This document shows, piece by piece, positions 43,001 to 50,410 of a stretch of DNA of 64,000 nucleotides (its first letter is position 1; every line of letters starts with the position of its first letter). The notes under the pieces are model-generated. The model saw only the letters and a program-made list of their open reading frames with translations, was not told where the DNA came from and made no database searches. A program made the position numbers and the translations under genes. The DNA is from Actinomadura flavalba DSM 45200 (lineage in GTDB: Bacteria; Actinomycetota; Actinomycetes; Streptosporangiales; Streptosporangiaceae): contig NZ_KB894095.1 in the NCBI RefSeq assembly GCF_000374305.1, positions 372,001 through 436,000 of the forward strand, read 5' to 3'.

Positions 43001-44243
43001 GGCCGTTCCAGCTCAGCGTCGCGTTGTCATAGCCCCAGCACAGGTCGCCGGGCGAGTTGCCGTGCTGGTCCTTGGGAGCGCCGTCGTCCTCGCACGGCTT
43101 GTAGCGACGTTCGATATAGCCCGGCCACAGGTCGAACCCGTCACCTGCCCACGAGGACTGAGAGTTGGAGTTGGCGGTCCGGCCGTCGACGCCACCCGAG
43201 GAGTAGCCCAGCTTCACGTCGGGCTGTATGCCGCCGGGCACCGGAGGAACCCGCATTGGATAAGACCAGGTGAACTCACCGGTGTTGTTTCCAACGGCCC
43301 ACGTGGACGACGCCGTCAGCGAGGTCGCCTTGTAATCACCCTGGCTGCCGCTGGCCCCGGCCTGGGTCGCCAGCACCGTCACCGCGTTCGTTCCGGCCTG
43401 CGGAGCGGCAGCGTTGGGCGAAGCGGGCCGTTCGGCGGTACCGGGCGTCGCGCCGGCGGACGGCTTCGCGGAGGTTGAGGCCGTGGGCGTGGGCGACGCG
43501 GGCGAGGTGCCCGGCGTCGCCGACGGGGTCGGCGCACCGGCTGCCGCCCGCACCTGCGCGATCAGCGTCTGCTGTTTGGGATCGTGCGTGGTGCTCACCG
43601 GCGTGGCCTTGCGGCACTCGGTCCGGTCGGGCGTGGTGAGGACGCAACCGGGGTACTGCACCAGGCGCAGGCGGGAGCCGTGCGCTCCACCGAACGCCGC
43701 GGCGAACTGTGCGTAGCTCAGCCCCACGGTGACCTGCCCGGCGGCGGCCACGTCCGTGCGGCTGACGGCCAGCATCACGCCCTCTACGCCGGCGCGCTGA
43801 GTCGACTTGCGGTCCAGAATGCGCACCGCGACCTGACGTGCCGGGTCCTTGGCGACGGCCTTGTTCCGGTCACCGCTCGTGCCCGGCTGCGGTTCGGCCA
43901 CCCACACCGGGAGCTCACCGGCACGTCCCCAGGTGCCCTTCGCCGGAACCTTCACCTCGGCCGCACCCGGCTTCGGCCAGGACGGCGTCCTCGGCGCTTC
44001 GGCCGTCAGACCGGCGGACGTCGCTTTGCGCGCCCGCGGCTTCAGAGCATGTCCCTTGACGGGCTTGCTGTCGGAGAATCGGCGCCCGTCTTCGGGGGCG
44101 GCCTGCGCCGGTACCGGAGACACCAGGCCCACGGCCAGCACGGCCGTCAGTGCTGCCGCGACAGCGCCTCGTGCACGGCCGCCAGGCCGACCGAGCAGCA
44201 ATCGAGGACGACCAACCCTGCGCACAACTTCCTCCACGCACAT
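37017..44243 (-). CDS. RHS/YD-repeat polymorphic toxin with Hint domain and REase-fold tip
   Basis: A secreted protein of about 2,410 residues. An export signal (VAAALTAVLAVGLVSPVPAQAA) and an SpvB-like N-terminal region come first, then dozens of YD-type repeats (for example TYDELDRLTSTTD) forming the RHS shell. The core ends near residue 1,930 (YDPATGRFISVDPILD...DPSGL). A Hint/intein-like domain spans 37389-37886 (CSSFLPGTRVLMADGS to VPVLVHN). The last 123 residues are the toxin, with REVDAVTDDALIQVKR resembling a PD-(D/E)xK nuclease core. The start is uncertain (44261, 44243 or 44225). It follows the LamG gene on the same strand. Confidence 0.88.
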   Translation of the reverse strand: MCVEEVVRRVGRPRLLLGRPGGRARGAVAAALTAVLAVGLVSPVPAQAAPEDGRRFSDSKPVKGHALKPRARKATSAGLTAEAPRTPSWPKPGAAEVKVPAKGTWGRAGELPVWVAEPQPGTSGDRNKAVAKDPARQVAVRILDRKSTQRAGVEGVMLAVSRTDVAAAGQVTVGLSYAQFAAAFGGAHGSRLRLVQYPGCVLTTPDRTECRKATPVSTTHDPKQQTLIAQVRAAAGAPTPSATPGTSPASPTPTASTSAKPSAGATPGTAERPASPNAAAPQAGTNAVTVLATQAGASGSQGDYKATSLTASSTWAVGNNTGEFTWSYPMRVPPVPGGIQPDVKLGYSSGGVDGRTANSNSQSSWAGDGFDLWPGYIERRYKPCEDDGAPKDQHGNSPGDLCWGYDNATLSWNGRGGELVPEGAGKWRLKSDDGTRIERLTNAGVANGDNDNEYWKITTTDGTSYYFGSNKGTDGAKPATGSTWTVPVFGDDANEPCNKSSGFKDSWCQQAWRWNLDYVVDPDGNVITYYYDTEQNHYGRNLKAEDETPYIRGGVLNRIEYGLRSDNLTAKAPAKVVFNSKERCLDTDTNCEPGKIDSNPNLWPDTPYDLNCKSGTECKDFKGTVSPTFWTRKRLDSVKTQVIKSDGTFRDVDSWQLSYRWGTADYDYSLLPISIQHTGHAASAGPITLPKTTFDYEERDNRVAGAATGKFMRYRLDYIADEHGGEVSVAYSTAQCTSTSLPQPETNTKRCFPVYWAHDGGMDPTRDWFHKYVVTHVIARDRTGRTADMVTKYVYDEGTGAAWHYDDDDGLTKEKHKTWSQWRGYKKVSVLKGSDPLNGMVEQTDTYYLRGMHGDRKSATDETQKREVTESDGNGGTVTDEDPYAGRVLRTVQLDQPGGQVLKWSHELPRKFQTASKTRPWGTITANIAVTQYSRTFTPTGTSTWRTAETRTEHEAATGRPLWISDNGDLANSADDRCTRTTYADNTTAWIREPVAQQEVTKGSCLWTGLDRRYDVLSDTRTYYDGTSTTPKSAFKSVTKGRATYSERLVSHAAADGSQPTYQKVSATTEFDEYGRPKTVSDAKNNIVTTAYTQTPATGPGLTTRVVVNKPTVTKTGGSTLKLASTTALDTAWGAPITQTEDADGVAGAAGGKTELFYDALGRLTKVWLPDRNRTGGQTNNLEHSYQIEDGKPVVIGTRTVTNNGALGQPTYQFYDGFLRPRQTQAPGLNNGRVITDTMYDGRGNVAWTYNGYYNDQSAPITTLFGPDMQGLVKSQTRYTYDGAGRTIRSALLNGAGDTAEVFAAAYAYGSDGTGDWVSVTPPDGATPTTTWTNARGKTLRLRQFNATSPTGSNYIDTSYVYDAADRPTKTTGPGGKVWEYTYDARGRATKIIDPDSGIRTSTYDELDRLTSTTDARYTETDKTKGRLFHEYDALGRKTQVRASNSNGEAGNVITAWTYDTARKGQLDTATRKALGADGTTTYDYTSTVNTYDAANRPTRTTITVPAGAEGGLSGTYQFNTAYNPDGTLQSGSMPAAGGLAAEVVSFTYDEFKRPLTMSGLSSYVTGTAYSNLGQIRNYLLAAGGKTVTAGFDYDDATGRTTRATVSREGIAGYDRDAAYTYNDAGNIKRITDITGHATTGGTTTDVQCFGYDRQGRLTDAWTQTATACPATPATAQIAGPAPYRKQYSYHPDGSRTKEESWGAGANGGTWQAKREYKYAGDSGVSTTYKGHQLASYTEQSNVDNQEPLKTHAFTYDAIGNTAQHTMNGSAQKFTWGADNEITRTEDPTNGVSTFVYDADGNRLIRRDKSGNTLYLPGMELRQIGTAASTATRYYSHAGKTVAMRTATGVTLLAGDHHNTSELAIEAGNLTKISRRRTLPFGEDRGGSTGTWPTAMDKGFVGGTKDNTGLTHLGAREYDPATGRFISVDPILDQTDPQSWNGYAYADNNPINASDPSGLMLDHPNSPPGGLYPGDPPSPKPSPGCRRGCWDNSPPAPSPPIRRNPKPSGGGNFFRGVGNGFINTVMMGPKKIAHIGVNAFECAKGDGSSCLQALGSASTGLAFNGREFNFFGGDTDSKAHVTGSVLGGLLVPLPGASAAGSVAKGGRPLAAVAARVLGRCSSFLPGTRVLMADGSRKQIEKIARGEKVLATDVKNGKTEARRVAGAILSRGKKKLVKISVAAKSSRSWATVADSRIRTPGFHLPNDQYLIATDEHPFWIGGSTRRWVPAADVEPGMWLRDAQGQSVQVSSVRTWVVGDQRVHNLTVSDLHTYYAVAGEVPVLVHNCGGMKASAQVRNLVARGKTREAADVHYEDMVRARTGGTSQIINGREVDAVTDDALIQVKRTWTAVNRPKNFLSKSTRRQIAATISSAEEMGVRAEFWFKYGVHSDVRSYIERKGGIVHTGFGD

Positions 44244-44359
44244 TCCCGTCCCCGCACACATGGCAGGACCGGCCCAACGGCAAGATCAAACGGCACGAGC
44301 ACGTGCTTGTCCGAGGTGCGCGCCCGGCTGTTGGACCGGGCGAGAACCTGGAACGAAGG

Positions 44360-47300
44360 TCAGTCGTAGGTCTCCGGCAGTTGAGGGTTGCCGGCGAAGG
44401 AGTCGAGCTCTTCGAGATTCGCCAGACGGGCAAGGTCCTCATCATTCGACAACGCGCCCTTGTAAACCCACACGTTGTCCAGCACGCCGGCGAAGTACTC
44501 CCGAGTGAGGTGACTGTCAGCAGTTTGACCGTCGGCCAGTCGACGACCGATCAGCAGCGGGCCCGACGCCTTGAATCCGGTCACGCCACCCTTGAAGGAT
44601 GAGTTCTCCGTGCCGTCCAGGCGCCCGTTCACGTAGAGCCGCATGATCTTGTTGACCGCGTCATAGGACAGCATCAGGTGGTCAGGCCCCTCACCGATGC
44701 AGATGTTGCAGTCCTGGCTCTGATAAACGGTCGAGCGCACCACGGACGCGCCGTCGGTGTCCTTGTCGGCGGTCTCCAGCTCCCATGCCGCTCTGAACCG
44801 GGCAGAGGGCGGGTCGCGGTCGGGATCGTAATAGGGGTTGGGTGCCGCCTCGGGATTGAACCGGACCGTGAACGCACTCTGCTTCGCACCCGCCATCGCG
44901 AACAGCGTCATCGCCCGTGTCGGCTGGTCCGCCCCGATATCCGCCCAGCCGGCCACGGTGAAGCTTCCGCTGGTGTCGACCAACGGGCCAGCCGTCTGCG
45001 CCCAGGCGCCGGTACCGTCGGCGCGTTTGCCGTCGAGCGCCAGGCATCCACCGGTGAACTGATCGCAGACTTCGTCGTCATCGGGCTTGATCTGCGCGCC
45101 GCCCTTGAGGGACAGGCCGTTTCCGGCTCCCGAGTCGTCGGGGACCACGGTGTTCGTGCCCGCGGGGGCGTTCAGCTTCCAGGTGGCCTGCACCGTTGAG
45201 CGGTACCAACGCTGAGCGTCGTCCGCGGTGACCGCGCGGTCGAAGACCCGGACATCGTCGATCTCTCCAGGGAAGAAGTGAGTGTTCGCCCCGTTGTACT
45301 TGGCGCGGCCGATGCTGAACGCCTGCCTCTTCGGTGACGACCAGGCATCGCCGTTGTGTGCCGTCGTGCCTTGCGGACGTCCGTCCACGTACAGCTTGAG
45401 CGTCTTCGTCGTCGCGTCGTAGACCCCGACCAGATGTGTCCACTGGCCGATCTTCGGCGCTTCGCTCGAGAGTGCTCGCACTCCGGCGGCACCGGCCGTG
45501 TCGCCGGTGACCGACGACATCGACCAACGCTGGTTGCCTCCTGCGTACTGTAGGAAGAACGAGCTGTTCGTCGAGCCGTCCTGTGCGGCGATCGTCGCCG
45601 TTCCCGATGCGTTGTTCAGCTTGGCCCATGCGGACACCGAGAAACTCTTCGAGGGGTCGACCACCGGTAGTTGCGTCTCGGCGAAACCGGTCGTTGCGGC
45701 ATTACCGTCGAAGTTCAGCTTCAGCGCGTCGGAACCGACGCGTGCGCGGACACCCAACGCGGCGTCATCGCCGACGATCTTCGCCTCGTTCACCGAGAGA
45801 AGCTGCCATTTCCGCCATGCGATGTCGTGACAGTCCCAAAGCGTCAGATGCGCGCCGTTGTTCAGCGCATCACCTTCGGCCGCGTTGGCGATGTTCAAAC
45901 ATTTGTTGCTGTGTTGCGAGGCGAGCTGATAGAAGCCGCTCGCCAGCTTGATGCGTTTCCACGACTGACTAGGCGTCGAGGCGCAGGTGGCCTGGATGAC
46001 GTGTGCACCGTTCGCGGTCGACGGTGGCGATCCTTCAACGTCGAGGCATTTACCACTGCGCTTACTCGAGATGCTGTACACGTCACCGCCCTGGTGCGTG
46101 AATTTCCAGCGCTCCCAATCCACGCCGGCGCAGTCCCACTGAACGACATGGGCGCCGTTGGCGTTCGAGCCTTGTTCAACGTTCAGGCATTTACCACTGT
46201 AGAAGCTGATGGCCTGGTAGAGGTCGGTCGCAATCTCGTCCTTCACCTCTTTCGCACCGGAGGGCTCATCCAGCCGCCAATGCGCTTCCTCGGTCGGAAG
46301 CTGTCCTACCCGGAAGGTGTAGGGCGCCGAACTGCCGGAACGGCCGGCGCGATCCACCGCTATGACGTCCAGTCGCCATTCGCCCTTCAGGTGAGGTGTC
46401 TTGGTGAAGGTGCACTTGCTGGCATCGCAACCGGCAGAAGGTGTCGTCCCGAGATTCTTCCACTCGATCGTCTCGGCGGGTTTCCCCGGCGGAGTGAACT
46501 GGATACCGAACTTGCTGATCGGTTCACCCGGCGCGGCAGTGACCGTGAAATCACCCGGCACGTCGACGGCATCGTGCTCGGCGCCATCGGCGGGATACTT
46601 CACCGACGTGACGGTGGGCGGCTTCGGCGCGGCGTCGTCGTAGACGAACCAGCAGTAGTGGCCGAGGCCGCCGTTCGCGGTGCTCGTTCCGCTGAAGTAA
46701 CCGGAGCTGAACCAGTTCGCGGGATTATCGTTCTCCAGCCCGTCCTTGAAATCGTGACCACGGACCGCCCAGGCGATCGGGACGTTCTTGGGGATGCCAC
46801 GCGAGGTGGCCAACGGCCCCACCTCTTTAGTGAAGGTCGAACCGGAGTTCCCGCCCGCCGAGTAGAGCGGCTGAGCGTCAGGGCCGAGCGACGGGCCACC
46901 GATGCGCCACTGGAAACCGGCACCGTTGGCGTCGCCCCACCCGATCAGGTACTCGGCCTGGACCCGATCACTGCCCTGCGGATCGGTGATCTTGGCGGAC
47001 AACCTCGGCCACGCGCGCAGGTACGGCATGCTGGCGCTCCGGTCCCGGCAGGGATAGTTCGCCCCCTCTGCCACCATCTGCACGTTGGACGGAACCTTGG
47101 GCGGCAGGTTGTAGAGAATCCGCAGGACCGCGTCGTTGTTGAACCGCTTCCAGTACCGGGTGGAGTTCTCGCTTCCGGCCTTCATGCCCAGCCACAGCGA
47201 GCCGCTGCCGTTGGCGGTCTTCTGCACCTCGTCCAGCAGCCGGGCGTCCTGGAGCACCACGGTGCTGTTGGCGCAGCCGACGCCTTCGTTGCCGTAGTTG

Positions 47301-48658
47301 AAGCTCCTCTCCACCAGTTTCCGCTGCCAGAAGCCCGAGGCCGCCTGGGTGCTCCACCTGGTGGTACCGCCGACGCCCTTGGTCTTCCATACCTCGGCCT
47401 CGGCCGCGGTGCAGTTGTAGGCACCGGTCTGGTACGGCTTGAACTCGGCCTTCACGATCTTGGTGTTCTTGACCGACGCGGGGAGAACGAACCCGAAGAA
47501 CAGCCGCTTGACGTGCGAGCCGCCGCACTGGCCGCCCATGTACGGGTCGGAGTCGTCGCACAGGCCCATGCCCTCGTCCTCCCACGAGGCGTCGCTGTAG
47601 CGCGTCCCCACCATGACGGACTTGGACTCGCCCGGCGACTGCCAGTCGGGATCCAGGTAGACGGGGAAAGTCGTGCCGGGGGCGGTGAACAACGAGGTGT
47701 CCGGCTCCAGAACAAGTTTCCCGCCTTGCGGCGTGGCCTTGATGTCCGCGCGACGCGAGGTCTCGGCGGGGCCCTCGCTCAGGTCCTCGGTGATGGGATC
47801 GGTGGCCGCGGTGGCCTGGGCTCTCGGGGTAGCCGTCGGGAGCGCCCCGGCCGACGGTGTGGCAGCAGGCCGAGAGGGTGTCGCGGCAGTTCCGGTACCG
47901 GAGGTCCGACCCGTCTCGGGTGTGGGCGCGGGAGACGCCTGCGTGCCTGAGGAATCCCACATGATCGGCTGCGCCGCCCGGAAGACCGTGCCGCCGATCG
48001 CCTCATCGACCGCCTTCAAACCGCCGTCCGGATCAGCGCTCACTTTCATCTGGGCGGCGTCCAGCTCCAGTTCCAGCCGCGTGACCGCTGGAAGCCTGGC
48101 CGCCTCGGGGGTCTTCACCTTGAGTACATGGGTGAAGCCCATGTCGGTAGCCCGCACGACCAGGTCGACGTCCTTGAGCACCTCGGCATAGGTGGCGGTG
48201 TCGCCCTGCACGGACGGCGCGGGCAATGGACCGTGCGGCCAGGTCAGGGCGAGCTGCCGGTTGGCGCGCGTCATGCGCACGAAGGGACCGTCACCACCGC
48301 CGGAGAAGACCAGGCCCACCGGCGCAACGACCGGCTCCAGTCCCCCGTCAGGACGTTTGCGCAGCCGGGTGTCAATATCGGCCCACGCGCCATCCTTCAG
48401 CGCGCGCACCGGACGGGCGTTCAGCGTCGCTTCGAGATTCCCGTCGGGAAGTGCCCTCACCTGCCGACGACTACTCGTCAAGGACGACACCACGACCGGC
48501 TTGTCCCATTTCTGGGCGGCTGCTGCGGCGGCCGATTCGGTCACCATCGAGGCCGGGGGCGTGTCGGCCCGAGCCGGCGGTGCGACAAGCGAGGCCGGGA
48601 CGACCAGCAGAGACGCCGCCACCAAAGGTGCCGACGCCAGCGCAACGACCCAACGCAC
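44360..48658 (-). CDS. Secreted LamG / ricin-B lectin protein, partner of the RHS toxin
   Basis: A 1,432-residue exported protein: signal peptide (residues 1-~31), a Pro/Thr-rich spacer (~250-290), a DNRLRE-type beta domain (~340-520), Ig-like segments, a ricin-B lectin trefoil (~814-953, with three KCL(N/D) repeats and paired W), and two LamG jellyroll domains (~966-1156 and 1157-1425). Start GTG 48658 has GGGAGG upstream. It ends ~100 nt before the RHS gene; such LamG plus RHS pairs are common in actinobacteria, where the first protein may help attach, carry or display the toxin. It probably binds carbohydrate. Confidence 0.85.
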   Translation of the reverse strand: MRWVVALASAPLVAASLLVVPASLVAPPARADTPPASMVTESAAAAAAQKWDKPVVVSSLTSSRRQVRALPDGNLEATLNARPVRALKDGAWADIDTRLRKRPDGGLEPVVAPVGLVFSGGGDGPFVRMTRANRQLALTWPHGPLPAPSVQGDTATYAEVLKDVDLVVRATDMGFTHVLKVKTPEAARLPAVTRLELELDAAQMKVSADPDGGLKAVDEAIGGTVFRAAQPIMWDSSGTQASPAPTPETGRTSGTGTAATPSRPAATPSAGALPTATPRAQATAATDPITEDLSEGPAETSRRADIKATPQGGKLVLEPDTSLFTAPGTTFPVYLDPDWQSPGESKSVMVGTRYSDASWEDEGMGLCDDSDPYMGGQCGGSHVKRLFFGFVLPASVKNTKIVKAEFKPYQTGAYNCTAAEAEVWKTKGVGGTTRWSTQAASGFWQRKLVERSFNYGNEGVGCANSTVVLQDARLLDEVQKTANGSGSLWLGMKAGSENSTRYWKRFNNDAVLRILYNLPPKVPSNVQMVAEGANYPCRDRSASMPYLRAWPRLSAKITDPQGSDRVQAEYLIGWGDANGAGFQWRIGGPSLGPDAQPLYSAGGNSGSTFTKEVGPLATSRGIPKNVPIAWAVRGHDFKDGLENDNPANWFSSGYFSGTSTANGGLGHYCWFVYDDAAPKPPTVTSVKYPADGAEHDAVDVPGDFTVTAAPGEPISKFGIQFTPPGKPAETIEWKNLGTTPSAGCDASKCTFTKTPHLKGEWRLDVIAVDRAGRSGSSAPYTFRVGQLPTEEAHWRLDEPSGAKEVKDEIATDLYQAISFYSGKCLNVEQGSNANGAHVVQWDCAGVDWERWKFTHQGGDVYSISSKRSGKCLDVEGSPPSTANGAHVIQATCASTPSQSWKRIKLASGFYQLASQHSNKCLNIANAAEGDALNNGAHLTLWDCHDIAWRKWQLLSVNEAKIVGDDAALGVRARVGSDALKLNFDGNAATTGFAETQLPVVDPSKSFSVSAWAKLNNASGTATIAAQDGSTNSSFFLQYAGGNQRWSMSSVTGDTAGAAGVRALSSEAPKIGQWTHLVGVYDATTKTLKLYVDGRPQGTTAHNGDAWSSPKRQAFSIGRAKYNGANTHFFPGEIDDVRVFDRAVTADDAQRWYRSTVQATWKLNAPAGTNTVVPDDSGAGNGLSLKGGAQIKPDDDEVCDQFTGGCLALDGKRADGTGAWAQTAGPLVDTSGSFTVAGWADIGADQPTRAMTLFAMAGAKQSAFTVRFNPEAAPNPYYDPDRDPPSARFRAAWELETADKDTDGASVVRSTVYQSQDCNICIGEGPDHLMLSYDAVNKIMRLYVNGRLDGTENSSFKGGVTGFKASGPLLIGRRLADGQTADSHLTREYFAGVLDNVWVYKGALSNDEDLARLANLEELDSFAGNPQLPETYD

Positions 48659-49107
48659 GACGCGCCTCCCGATAGCCAGGTGCGCCGTAGGCAGTTCGTC
48701 GCACAGTCACCAGTTGATGACTCTGTCAGGAGACTTGAGCTCGCCACCCGGCCACGACGAGCGAGGAAGGGAAGGCGGAGTCTGCTCAAGATCAGACTGA
48801 AGAGACGGCTCAAAGTAGCCACTGGCGGTGAGTCAGAGGAAGAGGTCAAGCCAGAGTAAAAATGTGACCTACATCACTCGATAACGAGGGCCACCATCGC
48901 GTCGAGCTGGGCGTCCGCGGCATGTCGGTTCCGTTGATCGCCGTCGGTTTGAGTCAGGCGCGAGGACGGACCCGACGATGATTGGCCCGGGCCTGTGGTT
49001 CCGGTTCTCGCTGGGTGAAGTTCCGTTGGTCTGCGAGGTGTCGCGTCGCGCGGTGCACGTGCGGCCTCCCGGCCGAGCCGTGGAGGGGCGTCCAGGGGCG
49101 GTGGCGG
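48659..49107. other. 449-nt gap upstream of the toxin locus
   Basis: It separates the LamG gene start from the end of the kinase gene, both on the minus strand. The part next to the LamG gene (about 48660-48900) is less GC-rich and should hold the promoter for the LamG-RHS-immunity operon. No RNA or small gene is supported. Confidence 0.4.
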
Positions 49108-50298
49108 TCAGGGGCCGTCCAGGAGGTGGAGGGCCGACTTGATCGGGAGCAGTTTGGGGCTGTTGGGGCCGAAGGATTCGATCGCTCGGTCGTGGAGCTC
49201 GTGGAGGGTTCGGGCGGCGGTGGTGGTGTCGCCGCGGGCTTGTTCGGTGCTGGCGCGGTGGAGGGTCTCGCTGATCTCGGCGGTCGTGAGCAAGCCGCTT
49301 CGCTGCCGGGGGACGAACGGCTGGGAGGTCTGGGCTCGGGAGGCGGCGGCGGCCTCCGGACGGCGGACGGTGGCCGGGGCGCGATAGGGCACGGTGACGT
49401 CGGGGCGGCGGACGGGGTTCGGCTCGGGGTCGCCCTTGGCAGGGAGGTACCGCTTCAGCACGGCGAGCGTCTCGTCCAGGTTCGGCCGGTCCTCGATCCT
49501 CTTCGCCAGCAGGGCCAGGGTCAATTCCTCCAGACGGCGCGGCACCCTGTTGACGAGCCGTGAGGGCGGCACCGGCGGGTCTTCCAGGTGCTGCCTCTTG
49601 ATCTGCTCCCAATCGCCTTCGAACGGCGGGCGTCCGACGATCATGAAATAGAACACGCAGCCCAGGCTGTACAGGTCGGACTGCTCCGGCTGGTCACCGT
49701 TGGAGAACCGCTCCGGAGCCATGTAGGCATCGGTTCCCACCCAGTTCTCCGTATACCGTGTCGCTTCCTTGCCCAGCGGCAGTGCGATCCCGAAGTCGAT
49801 CACATACACGACACCGTTGTCGCCGATCATGAGATTGTCCGGCTTGAGGTCGCGATGCAGGATCTCCTCCCGATGACAGGCGGCCAGCGCACGCCCGACG
49901 GACGTGCCGATCGCGGCGAACTCCAGCAGGCTGGGCGGTTTGCTGCGGCGGAACTCCGAGAGCTCGCGTCCCTCGATGTAGGTCATCACGATGTAGCGCA
50001 CCGCGCCGTGCGCACCCTCGTCGATGACGGCCGGGATGTTCGGGTGATGGAGCTTGCGCAGCAGCTTCGCCTCCCGGGTGAATCTCTTTCTGACACGCTC
50101 CCGAACCGCTGACTCGAAATCAGACATAGCAGACAATTGCGGTATTTTGACGACCACGTCCTTGTCGGTTTCCAGGTCGCGAGCCTTGTAGGCGGTGCCC
50201 ATCCCGCCCTGGCCCACTTGTCTGCCCACGTGAAACCGCTGGCCGACGACCGTTCCCGGCACCAGTTGCGTCTCGGCGCCGTCTGCTCTGCTCCCCAT
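49108..50298 (-). CDS. Cytoplasmic Ser/Thr protein kinase (PknB-like domain)
   Basis: A 396-residue active-looking Hanks-type kinase: P-loop GQGGMG (29-34), Lys51, HRDLKPDN (148-155), DFG (168-170), GTDAYMAPE (188-196). After the kinase domain comes a Pro/Arg-rich linker and a short helical tail (TTAEISETLHRASTEQARGD). There is no transmembrane segment, unlike PknB, so it works in the cytoplasm. The start could be ATG 50298 or GTG 50340; neither has a clear ribosome site. It diverges from the pPIWI-RE island with 70-110 nt between, so it may sense or control that system. Confidence 0.88.
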   Translation of the reverse strand: MGSRADGAETQLVPGTVVGQRFHVGRQVGQGGMGTAYKARDLETDKDVVVKIPQLSAMSDFESAVRERVRKRFTREAKLLRKLHHPNIPAVIDEGAHGAVRYIVMTYIEGRELSEFRRSKPPSLLEFAAIGTSVGRALAACHREEILHRDLKPDNLMIGDNGVVYVIDFGIALPLGKEATRYTENWVGTDAYMAPERFSNGDQPEQSDLYSLGCVFYFMIVGRPPFEGDWEQIKRQHLEDPPVPPSRLVNRVPRRLEELTLALLAKRIEDRPNLDETLAVLKRYLPAKGDPEPNPVRRPDVTVPYRAPATVRRPEAAAASRAQTSQPFVPRQRSGLLTTAEISETLHRASTEQARGDTTTAARTLHELHDRAIESFGPNSPKLLPIKSALHLLDGP

Positions 50299-50410
50299 GG
50301 AGACGAACCGTAGCCGATGGAATGTCACAAACTGCTCCACTTTTCATGATTCCGAGTGATAATCGCTCGCAGAGCCGGATGAGCGTACGAACTCACACCC
50401 TGGGGGCGGC

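Noticed and set aside
38004..44120. Several plus-strand frames of 300-670 codons opposite the RHS gene
   Set aside because: Val/Gly-rich mirror images of YD repeats; no starts, no domains.
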